From Methanobacteriales archaeon HGW-Methanobacteriales-1 (GTDB taxonomy: Archaea; Methanobacteriota; Methanobacteria; Methanobacteriales; Methanobacteriaceae): 64,000 nt of DNA. Each line of letters begins with the position of its first letter. Position 1 is the first letter of the stretch. The notes beneath the pieces are model-generated. The model was given only the letters and a program-made list of their open reading frames with translations. It was not told where the DNA came from and did no database searches. The position numbers were made by a program, and so were the translations under genes. Positions 37,913 through 47,022 of this stretch are shown piece by piece. The DNA lies in contig PGYO01000007.1 of NCBI GenBank assembly GCA_002839705.1, positions 34,257-98,256 on the forward strand, given 5' to 3'.

Positions 37913-39025
37913 TTAAAATGAGTTAAATGTGTCATAACAATCTATTATTTTCACATTCAATGATTTGAAGCTTAAGTAAATTTTTTTACCCTTCTGGATG
38001 TTTAAAAGCTCAAAGGAACTTGGGGTGAGCATACCTTTAAAAATTACACCATTCACATCCACTTCCATCCATACTGTGGGCCCAATTTCAATGGTCTCTT
38101 TTACAGTACCTCTTATCTGATTTCTAACTGATGATTCAAAGATTTGATTAGAAAATATAATGTTTTCGGGCCTTATAGCCACTAAAACCTTTTCAGGATT
38201 TTTAAAGTCAGGATTTTTTTCAAAGTAGGCTTCATCTGCACTGTAAATTATTAGGTCCTCATTAATTTTTATTTTAGCAGATACTCCTTCTTTTCCAATT
38301 ACTTTTCCATCTAAAATATTCTGCACTCCTACAAAGTCGGCCACAAAACTGTGGGATGGTTTGGAAAAGACATCCTTTACTCTACCCTGCTGCAAAATTT
38401 GCCCGTCTTTCATAACCGCCACATTCTCTGCTAAATTCCAGACATCACTAAAGTTATGAGTCACATGAATACATGTGGTTTGGTTGTCCTTCACTACCTT
38501 CTTTATCATGGCTGTAAGCGAAGAATGTGTCCGGATATCCAGGGCACTAAATGGTTCATCCATGAGCAGTATTTGGGGATCTACAATTAAAGCACGAGAA
38601 ATGGCAGCACGCTGAATTTCACCCCCACTAAGGGTTTTAATATTTCTATTCAAAATATGGTCTATCTTTAGTATTTCTGCCATTTTATGAACTTTATTTT
38701 GAATTAATTCTTTATCATCAGTCTGCTTTTTTAAACCATATGCAATATTTTCATAAACATTCATATGGGGAAATAGAACATTATCCTGATAGACTATGCT
38801 GATGCCTCTGTTTTCAGGGCTTAAATTAGTTATATCCTCGCTATTTAACAAAACTTGGCCCGATTTTGCTTTGTAAAACCCAGCAATGGTTTCTAAAAGC
38901 ACAGATTTTCCAGAACCAGTAGGCCCAATTAAAACCAGATATTCTTGTTTTTCTAGAGAAAGACTGGCATTTTTTAGATAGAATTCTCCTAAATCTACAT
39001 TTAAATCTTTTACTTCTAAAAACAT
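37913..39025 (-). CDS. modC: Molybdate/tungstate ABC transporter ATPase
   Basis: A 370-residue ATPase of the molybdate/tungstate importer. The Walker A is GPTGSGKSVL, the signature LSGGEIQRAAISRAL, and the Walker B ILLMDEPFS. The C-terminal 130 residues form a TOBE-type regulatory domain. The ATG with GGTG seven bases upstream is chosen over an earlier GTG. It is the third gene of modABC; metal selectivity (Mo or W) cannot be told from sequence. Confidence 0.88.
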   Translation of the reverse strand: MFLEVKDLNVDLGEFYLKNASLSLEKQEYLVLIGPTGSGKSVLLETIAGFYKAKSGQVLLNSEDITNLSPENRGISIVYQDNVLFPHMNVYENIAYGLKKQTDDKELIQNKVHKMAEILKIDHILNRNIKTLSGGEIQRAAISRALIVDPQILLMDEPFSALDIRTHSSLTAMIKKVVKDNQTTCIHVTHNFSDVWNLAENVAVMKDGQILQQGRVKDVFSKPSHSFVADFVGVQNILDGKVIGKEGVSAKIKINEDLIIYSADEAYFEKNPDFKNPEKVLVAIRPENIIFSNQIFESSVRNQIRGTVKETIEIGPTVWMEVDVNGVIFKGMLTPSSFELLNIQKGKKIYLSFKSLNVKIIDCYDTFNSF

Positions 39026-39046
39026 CTTATTCACCTGGTTAATTAA

Positions 39047-39829
39047 TTAAAGTCTGGTTTCTGTAGCGTATTTTTCCATTACGGCAATGGCAATAAATGA
39101 TATGATTACTAGCAGTATTCCTGCGGTTATGGCCATATCCACATCTCCGGTGGAAAGGTTCAGATAAAGGGAAATGGAAAGAGTTTCCGTTTTCATGAAT
39201 ATTCCCCCACCTACAAAAAGGACGGAGGCAAATGTTCCCATACATCGGGCCAGTGCAATTATCCCAGCGGCAAAAATACCATTTTTGGCTAGGGGAAGAG
39301 TAACACTGGTAAACGTTTCAAGTTCACTATAACCTAAACTCCTGGAAACGAATTCATATCTAGGATCCACATAGCTAAAGGTGGAGTATAGTACTCTCAC
39401 TACAAAAGGCAAAGCTACAAAAAATTGGGCCACTACAATTCCTACTGGGGTGAATACTATGGATATGCCAAAGACTTCTAGATAATTCCCCAGCATGTTA
39501 CTTCCTAAAAGCATTAAAAGTGCTATACCAATTACAATTTCTGGAAAAGCAATGGGTAAATCAAGTATGGTTTTTACAAATGTTTTGAGAGGAAAGTCAT
39601 ATCTACTTAGGGTGTAGGCCATGGGTACGGCACAGATCATTACTAAAAATGCAGATACAATTGAGGTGATAATGGTCAATTTTAAGGCAAAAAGCATTTC
39701 TTCTGAGAAAAGAGCATTAATAAATCCTTGTGGGGTGGGAATAAGGAATAAACTACCAATAGTTATGAAAAATAAGAATGTAAAAAATAGGGTTATGGAA
39801 ATGAAAATCAATTCAAGCTTGGATCTCAT
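39047..39829 (-). CDS. modB: Molybdate/tungstate ABC transporter permease
   Basis: A 260-residue permease with six membrane helices. The EAA-like coupling loop is visible as SRSLGYSELETFTSVTLPLAKNGIFAAG, followed by ARCMGTFASVLFVGG. It pairs with the ATPase gene 21 bases downstream. A 158-bp gap separates it from the binding-protein gene, so modA may also be expressed alone at a higher level. Confidence 0.88.
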   Translation of the reverse strand: MRSKLELIFISITLFFTFLFFITIGSLFLIPTPQGFINALFSEEMLFALKLTIITSIVSAFLVMICAVPMAYTLSRYDFPLKTFVKTILDLPIAFPEIVIGIALLMLLGSNMLGNYLEVFGISIVFTPVGIVVAQFFVALPFVVRVLYSTFSYVDPRYEFVSRSLGYSELETFTSVTLPLAKNGIFAAGIIALARCMGTFASVLFVGGGIFMKTETLSISLYLNLSTGDVDMAITAGILLVIISFIAIAVMEKYATETRL

Positions 39830-39987
39830 GTTATCACTGAAAATACTGATTTCGGATTATATCTAATTTTATGGAAATCGATTTTATCCGATATGTATGT
39901 TTATTCAATAAGCTTGTATTGATTGATTTCATTTAAATATATTTCATTTTTAAAAATAGAAAATTAAAAAAAGTAATGAATTGGGAG

Positions 39988-40788
39988 TTATTGAATTAGT
40001 GGCTCGAATCCCCATTTTTTCCAGATTGCTTGTCCTTCAGGTGAAACCACGAAATCCTCGAATTTTTGGGATAGTCCTTTGTTTTTAGTGTAGGTGGTAA
40101 CTGCGATAGGCACAGTACTTATTTTATTTTGGTTGGATGATATATTAATAATCTCAATTTTACCTTTTCCATCGCTCCAGGTTCCCATATCTTCCCAAAT
40201 GATTACCGCATCCACTTGACCTGATATCAAGTAAGTTAACAGTTGATTCACGGTGGTAGTTTTAACTACTACATTAACATCAACAGAACTGGTTAAGTTA
40301 CTGGCATTTAAGATTTTTTCGGTAGTTTTACCGATAGCTGGTCCACTTGCATCTCCAATACCTACTTTTACTCCAGATTTTGCTAAATCTTCTAGGGTGG
40401 TGATATTTTTAGGGTTTCCTTTGGCCACAGCAATTACTGGAATATTTTTAGTTACATTTTTAACCGTGCTGTTGTCCACAAAACCGTTATCCATTGCTTG
40501 CTGCATGTAATTGTAGTCAGCAGGTAGGAATACATCTCCAGATTTGGTTGTTTTAAGAGTACCAAATAGTTCTCCACTGCCTCCGTATTTCATTACTACC
40601 TTTGTATCAGGATATTTTTTCTCAAATGCGGTTACTAAATCCGCTCCAACTTTTGTAAATCCGGCTCCGGCCAGAACTGTAATTTCTCCACTAGTGGATG
40701 TGGTGTTAAATACTCCACTTACCATTACTAGAGCGGCGATAATTATTATGGCTATTATACCTATAATTGCTAAATTTTTACTATCCAA
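39988..40788 (-). CDS. modA: Molybdate/tungstate-binding protein
   Basis: A 266-residue exported binding protein. It starts at TTG with GGAGG upstream. An N-terminal membrane segment (about 7-27) anchors it outside the cell. The ModA pattern is clear: EITVLAGAGFTKVGADLVTAFEKKYP, YGGSGELFGTLKTTKSGDVFLPAD and KVGIGDASGPAIGKTTEKIL. It captures molybdate or tungstate for ModBC. A ModE-like box overlaps its TATA element. Confidence 0.9.
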   Translation of the reverse strand: MDSKNLAIIGIIAIIIIAALVMVSGVFNTTSTSGEITVLAGAGFTKVGADLVTAFEKKYPDTKVVMKYGGSGELFGTLKTTKSGDVFLPADYNYMQQAMDNGFVDNSTVKNVTKNIPVIAVAKGNPKNITTLEDLAKSGVKVGIGDASGPAIGKTTEKILNASNLTSSVDVNVVVKTTTVNQLLTYLISGQVDAVIIWEDMGTWSDGKGKIEIINISSNQNKISTVPIAVTTYTKNKGLSQKFEDFVVSPEGQAIWKKWGFEPLIQ

Positions 40789-40828
40789 TGTTTAACCTCC
40801 AATAATTTCAAATATGCTTATCATTTAT

Positions 40829-40852
40829 CGAAGTGTTTATATAAACATGACG
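40829..40852. promoter_or_regulatory. ModE-like box at modA promoter
   Basis: CGAAGTGT-N8-ACATGACG, 24 bp, matching the layout of the boxes near 43968 and 44169. Its centre is a perfect 14-bp palindrome (40834-40847, TGTTTATATAAACA) that doubles as the TATA box of modA on the minus strand. A regulator bound here would exclude TBP, so metal-dependent repression of the importer is the simplest reading. Confidence 0.6.
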
Positions 40853-40990
40853 GTTAATCATTTCCTTATTTTTATTAAATTTTAAAATTCTTAGAATTTT
40901 TTAATAATTGATAGTTAATTTAATAAAATAATAATTAATTAGAGATAATATCTATTCTTAAAAATGATTAAAAAAGTTAATTCAAGGACT

Positions 40991-42043
40991 TTAATTAATA
41001 ATATCACATAAAAATAGTTCATCAAAGAAAGGGCACTGACCACGACATTCTAAGCTTTCTTCACAATCATCACAAGACTCTTGCCCATGTTCAGTTATAA
41101 ATTGGCGATATTTAGAAAACTTATGTTTCCATATGTCATAAAATGAGTACTCCTTTAAATTGAAAATATATTGGGGATCATTACAGAATGAACAGGGCAT
41201 AACATTAAGTTTTTCGTTAATATACACCGAAAAAAATCCGCATTCGCAACTATCAATTAAATCAACATCTATTTTTGAAAATTTCAATAAAGCAGGAACA
41301 AAACACGCATCAAAACCAAATTTAATGGTAGATTTAGTTTGATTAACTGATTTTAAAAATGATTCAAGTAATTCTGGAGATTTAATGGAATCTTTACTTT
41401 GGCCTCTACCTCCGGGCTTAAAAGTTAAAAAGATAATGGAATTGAAAACGTTCATATATTCATCGTATTTTCCCTGCAAGATTTGTGTGGCCATGGGGAT
41501 TGTCTTTTCAGATACCACAAAATGGATATTAACTTTTAAATGTTTATTCCTTAGTTTTTCTCCCAGTTTTTGTAGTTCTTCCAGAGAAAGATAGTCTCTA
41601 TAGGGATCATAAGAAATAGCTATAGCACCACAATAATCTTTGGTAGCTTTGATATTTTCTGCATTAAAAAATTTACCACTGGTAGTGTAATTGGGGATTA
41701 TATCATATTTTTCTCTAGTTATTTTTAATATTTCATTAAAATCCGGATGCAGTAATGGCTCACCACCACCCAGAGCCACCTGAAACACGGGACCATATTC
41801 GGCACAGCTCAATTCTTTCATTAAAAATTCATAGTCCTCTAAAGACATGAATGCCCCGCTTTTATCACTGGATCGGTAACAATATTGACAATCATTAATA
41901 CAGTAATTGGATATGGAAATATCTGCCAGCTCAGGCCAGGGGGCCATATCTGGATTTTCAGATAAATGTTCTCCCCAGCGATAGGTTAATCCTAATTCAG
42001 GTATTCCTATGAAATTGTATCCTCTAAAGTGGCGTTGCATCAT
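40991..42043 (-). CDS. Radical SAM/SPASM-domain enzyme
   Basis: A 350-residue radical SAM protein. The cluster motif is CINDCQYC (Cys48, 52, 55), followed by ALGGGEPLLHPDF. The C-terminal SPASM region has two cysteine groups, CECGFFSVYINEKLNVMPCSFC and CDDCEESLECRGQC, for auxiliary [4Fe-4S] clusters. SPASM enzymes mostly modify ribosomal peptides or proteins. A 134-residue protein with a peculiar Ser-rich N-terminus and a Cys-rich tail is encoded 115 bp upstream on the same strand and could be its substrate. The ribosome site is weak. Confidence 0.8.
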   Translation of the reverse strand: MMQRHFRGYNFIGIPELGLTYRWGEHLSENPDMAPWPELADISISNYCINDCQYCYRSSDKSGAFMSLEDYEFLMKELSCAEYGPVFQVALGGGEPLLHPDFNEILKITREKYDIIPNYTTSGKFFNAENIKATKDYCGAIAISYDPYRDYLSLEELQKLGEKLRNKHLKVNIHFVVSEKTIPMATQILQGKYDEYMNVFNSIIFLTFKPGGRGQSKDSIKSPELLESFLKSVNQTKSTIKFGFDACFVPALLKFSKIDVDLIDSCECGFFSVYINEKLNVMPCSFCNDPQYIFNLKEYSFYDIWKHKFSKYRQFITEHGQESCDDCEESLECRGQCPFFDELFLCDIIN

Positions 42044-42138
42044 TTTAATTTTCTCTTAATATTTATGAAAATACTCTTTTAAAAATCATTTTTGGATAAT
42101 AATATTTTTGGGATAATTTAGAGCTTTTTAAGGCTATA

Positions 42139-42160
42139 AATACCTAATAGGTTAGGTATT
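42139..42160 (-). terminator. Hairpin between candidate peptide gene and radical SAM gene
   Basis: Nine-base perfect arms AATACCTAA and TTAGGTATT with a four-base loop, overlapping the stop codon of the upstream gene. It is followed on the minus strand by TTTATAGCC rather than a long T run. It may be a partial terminator or an RNA-stabilising stem that lets the first gene be expressed above the second. Confidence 0.45.
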
Positions 42161-42563
42161 ATTCACAATCACACTTAGGGTCAGTGGCCTGGGTGGCCCC
42201 TACACCATAAAGATTTCTTCCCTTACCTCTAATTATTATCCAGTTTATAAGGGCCCACATTTCCTCTTCAGTGAGATTACTGAAATCTGTTTGGGGAATA
42301 TCTTCTGGACTGAGTTCATCTCCTAAGAATACATCTTTTCCTATACTAAATTTTTTCTGGGTAAAATAAACTTCTTTGTCCCCAATTTGGGTTTTAGTCC
42401 CATTATTTTTCAGTTCTTCCTTAATAAACTTTAAAAGCTGGACAATTCCTACTTTACCTTTCTTTTCAAAGTGAGCTATATTTAAATCTATTATATCTTC
42501 TTTAGCAGTTAAAATAAAGCTAGCTGAACTACTATTAGTTACAAAATCTCCACGGATTTTCAC
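42159..42563 (-). CDS. FVTNSSSASF-type protein, candidate substrate of radical SAM enzyme
   Basis: A 134-residue protein of unknown function. The start is GTG, eight bases after GGAGG; a TTG five codons earlier would put the ribosome site inside the gene. It begins MKIRGDFVTNSSSASFIL, like a group of uncharacterised proteins that I recall from Firmicutes. The middle is lysine- and acid-rich, and the end is GVGATQATDPKCDCE with Cys131 and Cys133. Tight linkage to a SPASM enzyme makes a modified-peptide precursor possible, though the length is great for one. Confidence 0.55.
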   Translation of the reverse strand: MKIRGDFVTNSSSASFILTAKEDIIDLNIAHFEKKGKVGIVQLLKFIKEELKNNGTKTQIGDKEVYFTQKKFSIGKDVFLGDELSPEDIPQTDFSNLTEEEMWALINWIIIRGKGRNLYGVGATQATDPKCDCE

Positions 42564-42724
42564 AGTTAATTCCTCCAAGAATATATTGGGGTTTCATCTA
42601 AAAAACTATATGGAATTTAATGGGCTTTCATTTTATTTTTAAATAGATTAAATTCAAAAAAAATTTAAAAAAGAAAATAAAAACATAAAAAATATAATTA
42701 AGAAAAAAAATTTAAAATAAGAAT

Positions 42725-43717
42725 TTAATTTAATATGTTTTCTAATTGTTTTTTCCAGGATTGAGACCTAAGATTTTCTAATTTCATGCTACTTCTAATC
42801 ACATTGATAGTATTTTGAGGACAGGCCTTGCTGCATGCTCCACAAAGCACGCAAACATTTTTATTTATTTCAATTTCACCATCAACGATTTTAATGGCAT
42901 TGCAAGGGCAAACATCTTGACAGGCATGACAAGTGGTACCTTTACAATCTTTTGATACTTCTTTAGTTATTTCACCTTCAAATGGTTTAATTACCTGAAC
43001 AGCATCTACTGGACAAACTTCCTGGCACCAACCACAACTCACGCATTGATCAAAGTTTAAAATAACATTTCCGGTGGTAATGGTGTCTGCAGGATCTATA
43101 TCTCTATCTCCATAGGAACAAACTCGACAAACGGCTTTTATGGCCTTTTTTGGACAAGCTTTCTTACAAACTAGACAGTAAACACATTTATCCAGATCAA
43201 CATTCACTTTTTTGTTTTTTGAATCGGCCTGTGAAACTTTAATAGCATCTGCCGGACACATTTCCTCACATATTCCGCAATATACGCATTCATCAGTGTC
43301 TACTTCAATTTCTCCACTTACCAGATTTTTTCGAGTGGGTAATGTTCGAGTAATGGTTATAGCATTTTGAGGACACGTATTTTGACAGGCCTGGCAGTAA
43401 ATACATTCTTCTTCATTTATATTGGTTGCATGTGTCCAGTGGGGATATGGCTCCATCTGAGATATTTCTTTACCTTCAAGCTGGAATTCTAATGCTCCAA
43501 ATGGACAAGATGAAGCACATATTCCGCATAAAGCACACTTATCTGTGATTATGTTGATATTGTCCATTTCTAGAAGTCCCCGGGCAATGGGTAAAATAGG
43601 TCCTAGGCTGATGGCACTGGTAGGACATACACCTACACATATTCCGCAACCCACACATTTTTCGTTTTCATGCTGTAGTTGGCGATTTAGATCTCCGCTT
43701 CTTTGAATATTTATCAT
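42725..43717 (-). CDS. FwdF-like polyferredoxin, second copy
   Basis: A 330-residue polyferredoxin with eight four-cysteine motifs; the seventh is irregular ([14 protein letters not shown]). It resembles FwdF strongly in order and spacing ([15 protein letters not shown] and the ICSYG-type linker are shared) but is not next to catalytic subunits. It may serve a molybdenum form of formylmethanofuran dehydrogenase encoded elsewhere, or another Mo enzyme. The gene follows a small ferredoxin gene by 34 bases, behind a ModE-like box. Confidence 0.85.
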   Translation of the reverse strand: MINIQRSGDLNRQLQHENEKCVGCGICVGVCPTSAISLGPILPIARGLLEMDNINIITDKCALCGICASSCPFGALEFQLEGKEISQMEPYPHWTHATNINEEECIYCQACQNTCPQNAITITRTLPTRKNLVSGEIEVDTDECVYCGICEEMCPADAIKVSQADSKNKKVNVDLDKCVYCLVCKKACPKKAIKAVCRVCSYGDRDIDPADTITTGNVILNFDQCVSCGWCQEVCPVDAVQVIKPFEGEITKEVSKDCKGTTCHACQDVCPCNAIKIVDGEIEINKNVCVLCGACSKACPQNTINVIRSSMKLENLRSQSWKKQLENILN

Positions 43718-43751
43718 GTTATCATTCCTTAACTAGGTATTATTGATATAT

Positions 43752-43946
43752 TCAATTATCTGGAGATATGGCCTGATTGGGACAGCTTTGGATGCAAATA
43801 TTGCAGTCGTCACATTTATCTTCAATGATTACTATTTGTCCATCTTCTTCTAGTAGTGCCCCTTTTTCGCATAATTTGATGCATAAACCTTGGCCTGGAC
43901 AGTTTTCTATTTCACCGCATTTGTCTGGATTGATACTTATTGACAT
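43752..43946 (-). CDS. Small two-cluster ferredoxin
   Basis: A 64-residue ferredoxin; AGAGGT six bases before this ATG sets the start over one five codons earlier. The first cluster motif is stretched, CGEIENCPGQGLCIKLC, and the second is standard, CDDCNICIQSCP. It may act in the FwdG role for the polyferredoxin gene downstream. The ModE-like box spans its expected transcription start. Confidence 0.8.
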   Translation of the reverse strand: MSISINPDKCGEIENCPGQGLCIKLCEKGALLEEDGQIVIIEDKCDDCNICIQSCPNQAISPDN

Positions 43947-43967
43947 ATTCTTACCTCTCATCTATCA

Positions 43968-43991
43968 CGATATGTGATAAACTACATATCG
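43968..43991. promoter_or_regulatory. ModE-like box, perfect palindrome
   Basis: CGATATGT-GATAAACT-ACATATCG: eight-base perfect arms with an eight-base spacer. Length and half-sites match the E. coli modA operator as I remember it (CGTTATAT-N8-ACATAACG). A minus-strand TATA box TTTATAAA lies at about 44010-44017, so the box covers the predicted start of the ferredoxin/polyferredoxin operon, the position of a repressor. Confidence 0.7.
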
Positions 43992-44168
43992 AATAGTATG
44001 TTTTTGCCATTTATAAAGTTTTTTAATTTTCACATTAATTTAAAAATAAAAACAGGAAGTGATTTCAGTTTAAAATTATTTGTGTGGCTAATAATAAACT
44101 ATTTGTTCACTTCCTTAGAGCCCTTTTGATATGGTCTTGAAAATATCAGCACAGTACTTTGGAGGAAA

Positions 44169-44192
44169 CGACATGATATAAATTCCATATCG
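44169..44192. promoter_or_regulatory. ModE-like box upstream of mop
   Basis: CGACATGA-N8-CCATATCG, 24 bp. The right half differs from the perfect box by one base, the left by two. It lies about 20 bp upstream of a plus-strand TATA-like TTAATATATAAAAT (about 44208-44221) that would serve the mop gene, a position more like that of an activator. The rest of this 340-bp divergent spacer is AT-rich with no gene. Confidence 0.5.
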
Positions 44193-44287
44193 TTAATATT
44201 TTTAATCTTTTAATATATAAAATATACTTATAAAATGGGCTAAAAAGTTTTTTATACTTATTAAAACATATTATGAATGGTGATAAT

Positions 44288-44497
44288 ATGAAGATCAGTG
44301 CTAGAAATGTTGTTAAAGGGAAAGTAGAAACCATAGCAGAAGGGGCCATAATGTCCAATGTCAAGGTTAAAGTGGATGAACCTGGAGTGCTAACAGCTAT
44401 TATCACAAAAGAAGCTGTACAAGAACTTGAAATAAAAGAAGGAGAAGAAGTTTATTTAATTATTAAATCAACTGAAGTAATGGTTGCTAAAAAATGA
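44288..44497 (+). CDS. Mop/TOBE molybdate-binding protein (molbindin-like)
   Basis: A 69-residue single Mop domain (MKISARNVVKGKVETIAEGAIMSNVKVKV, then AIITKEAVQELEIKEGEEVYLIIKSTEVMV). Molbindins form oligomers that bind molybdate or tungstate and buffer the metal inside the cell. GGTGAT stands before the ATG; an earlier ATG five codons upstream contains that ribosome site. It sits beside ModE-like boxes and a molybdopterin enzyme, which fits. Confidence 0.9.
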   Translation: MKISARNVVKGKVETIAEGAIMSNVKVKVDEPGVLTAIITKEAVQELEIKEGEEVYLIIKSTEVMVAKK

Positions 44498-44602
44498 TTA
44501 AACCACATAATTAAACCTTTTTTCATTCTCTTTAATTTTAAAAATTTGAAAATATTATATAAAATTTCTAATTGGATATTTTTTTGAATCTTACGTTTTT
44601 TT

Positions 44603-46549
44603 TCACTGTTTATCAACCTTTTTTATTCTAACTCGAGTATCATAATATGGTGTACCGTTTCCCTTTTCACTAACCATGTCCTGGGTTAAAACATTAACAC
44701 ATTTATTGTATTTTAGCCAGCCACCTTTATAAGTTAGAATATAATCTTTTCTAACCTCTTCATCTCCTTTTACTTTAACAATCAAGTCCCCTACTGGAGA
44801 TTCAAGCAGGGCCTTATCGCCACTGGTCAGATTCTCTTTTTCCAGTATATCTGGATGTAATTGAACTTCTAAAAACCCATCTTTAAGCTCATTTTCAGGA
44901 GGAGTTGAACCTACAAAACTTCCCATGGTTGAGAGGAGTTTTAAGGGGAATTCTTTATTATCCAGATTTAATGGGGTGAATTCTTTAATAAATTCAAATT
45001 TTCCAGATTTTGTTTCAAATTTTAAGTCGTGATAGGGCACTTTATCCAGGGGAACCATTTTTTGGGGTGCTTTTTGTAGATCTTCAAATCTAATTCCTCT
45101 CTCCAGAATAGGAGCAGCTAATTTTTCTAACCATTCTCGTTGGGTTCCACACATTTCATGGCCCAAATCTAATTTTTCAGCCAGGGCCTGGAATATTTCA
45201 AATTCGGATCTCACTTCTCCTTGCGGTTGAACAACCGGGTTTACAGGAGATACCCAGTTATGACCATAGCTACCCATAAGATCTTCTTCCTCTAAAAATG
45301 TGGTGCCCGGTAAGAATAAATCTGCAACGTCTGATGTGTCATTTAAGAAATGATCAATCATAATTACAAATTCTGCATTTTCAAATCCTTTTTTAATCTT
45401 TAAAGAGTTGGGATTTAAATTAATAGGATTTCCAGAGGCTAAAAATATGAGTTTTATGGGAGGATTATCTGTATTTAATAGGGCCTCACCAATGGTAGGC
45501 ATGGGTAATTGGCGCTTATTATGCCCTAATTCATTTAATTCATGCACGAAATCAAAGTATTCATATTCTTCAAAGCCCTGGGTAATGCCACCACCTGAAA
45601 CTCCAATGTTACCAGTTATAGCTGCCAGGGCACTCATCATATGTAATGCCAAGTGGCCCTGCACATATCGATGGACGCCCCAACCAGACACAATACTCGC
45701 CGGTTTACTATTACTATAATCAAGTGCAAGTTCTTTTATTTGATGTAGTGGAACATCGCATCTGTTTTGTAAATCATCTAGCCTATACTTGTCCAGTATC
45801 TTTTTATAGGAATCAAAATTTTCAGTATAATTCTCCAGAAAGTCATCATCTGCCAGATTGGATTCCAGGATGATTTTGGCCATGGCCATGGCCAGATACT
45901 GATCTGATCCAGGGGATGGTTGGATAAATAAATCTGCCTGATGAGCAGTTTTTGTTTTCACGGGGTCAATGACAACTATTTTTGTTCCATTTCTCTGGGC
46001 CTTTTTGAGGATACTCCAGAGATGAACATCAGTTACAGCAGGATTTCTTCCCCAGACCAGTATCAGTTTACTATTGAGCTGATCTAGAGGATCATGGGGT
46101 ATTTTAATCCCAAAATCTTTTTCCAGAGCATAATGACCTATGCCTCCACAAACAGTTCCATAAGTAGCAGTGACTCCACCAAGTAAGTTAAAAAACCTTT
46201 TATTTAATGATTGGAGGGCAGTACGAGCACCAAATCCTTGATAATAAAGGATGGACTCACTACTATATTTCTCTGATACTTCTGTAATTTTAGAAGCGGT
46301 GATTTTCAAGGCTTCGTCCCAACTTATCCTTTCCCAATATCCATTTACTTTTAAAAGAGGATGAAGAACTCGTTTTGATGTGTAAAAGTAATCTTCAAGA
46401 TAATGGGAAGTATTTTTACATAAAAATCCTGATGTTACGTCATGTTTAGGATTTCCACGCAATTTTACAATTTTTCCATTTTTTATACTAACAATTATGC
46501 TGCAAGAACCTGGACAATCACGAGTACAAGTGGTAAAAACAGTTTCCAA
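44603..46549 (-). CDS. Molybdopterin oxidoreductase of DMSO reductase family, substrate unknown
   Basis: A 648-residue enzyme with an N-terminal [4Fe-4S] motif (CTRDCPGSC, then a later Cys in GFLCKN), and the likely metal ligand cysteine in [12 protein letters not shown] near residue 133. The pterin-binding stretches [29 protein letters not shown] and a C-terminal dinucleotide domain ([12 protein letters not shown]) are present. No Tat signal, so it is cytoplasmic. It lacks partner subunits. AGGAGG precedes the ATG. It is downstream of the nif cluster on the same strand, 183 bp from the ferredoxin gene. Confidence 0.85.
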   Translation of the reverse strand: METVFTTCTRDCPGSCSIIVSIKNGKIVKLRGNPKHDVTSGFLCKNTSHYLEDYFYTSKRVLHPLLKVNGYWERISWDEALKITASKITEVSEKYSSESILYYQGFGARTALQSLNKRFFNLLGGVTATYGTVCGGIGHYALEKDFGIKIPHDPLDQLNSKLILVWGRNPAVTDVHLWSILKKAQRNGTKIVVIDPVKTKTAHQADLFIQPSPGSDQYLAMAMAKIILESNLADDDFLENYTENFDSYKKILDKYRLDDLQNRCDVPLHQIKELALDYSNSKPASIVSGWGVHRYVQGHLALHMMSALAAITGNIGVSGGGITQGFEEYEYFDFVHELNELGHNKRQLPMPTIGEALLNTDNPPIKLIFLASGNPINLNPNSLKIKKGFENAEFVIMIDHFLNDTSDVADLFLPGTTFLEEEDLMGSYGHNWVSPVNPVVQPQGEVRSEFEIFQALAEKLDLGHEMCGTQREWLEKLAAPILERGIRFEDLQKAPQKMVPLDKVPYHDLKFETKSGKFEFIKEFTPLNLDNKEFPLKLLSTMGSFVGSTPPENELKDGFLEVQLHPDILEKENLTSGDKALLESPVGDLIVKVKGDEEVRKDYILTYKGGWLKYNKCVNVLTQDMVSEKGNGTPYYDTRVRIKKVDKQ

Positions 46550-46732
46550 AAAAATTACCTCCTCTTTAGGCCTTTTATGATATTTTATATAGACTTAATA
46601 ACTTTATGTTTGAATTAGTAGATTATTTTAAAAATTAATTTCTAATTTTTTTATATAAATTTTTAAATTCATTTATTAATTTATTTCAATTTATACTACA
46701 TTTCACTTTTCTTAATATTCAAAAAAAAATTA

Positions 46733-46957
46733 TTAAAAAATATCAAAGTGATTATCATGGTTAATTATCTTATTTACAGCTATGGCTGCATTAGGACATA
46801 TTTCCATACATTTATAGCATAATTTGCAATAATCCGGCGATTTTATTGTTATTGACCCATTTTGAACTGTAAATACATTGGTGGGACATATGCAGGCACA
46901 GGTTCCACATTTGGAGCCTTCGCATTTGTTCGAATCAACTATTATCTGGATTATCAT
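46733..46957 (-). CDS. Two-cluster ferredoxin at end of nif cluster
   Basis: A 74-residue ferredoxin with motifs CEGSKCGTCACICP (one extended spacing) and CKLCYKCMEICP. It follows the nifX-like gene by 65 bp on the same strand and may supply electrons to nitrogenase or to the oxidoreductase downstream. The last ten residues (IINHDNHFDIF) are unusual and hydrophilic. Confidence 0.82.
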   Translation of the reverse strand: MIIQIIVDSNKCEGSKCGTCACICPTNVFTVQNGSITIKSPDYCKLCYKCMEICPNAAIAVNKIINHDNHFDIF

Positions 46958-47022
46958 TCAACTTACCGCTGGTCACGTCTTAAAATTTTTTTATTTAAAA
47001 ATATATTATTTTAATATTTTTA

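Noticed and set aside
40000..40020. GGCTCGAATCCCC, which resembles a tRNA T-loop
   Set aside because: It lies in the 3' end of modA and no acceptor or anticodon arms can be drawn around it.
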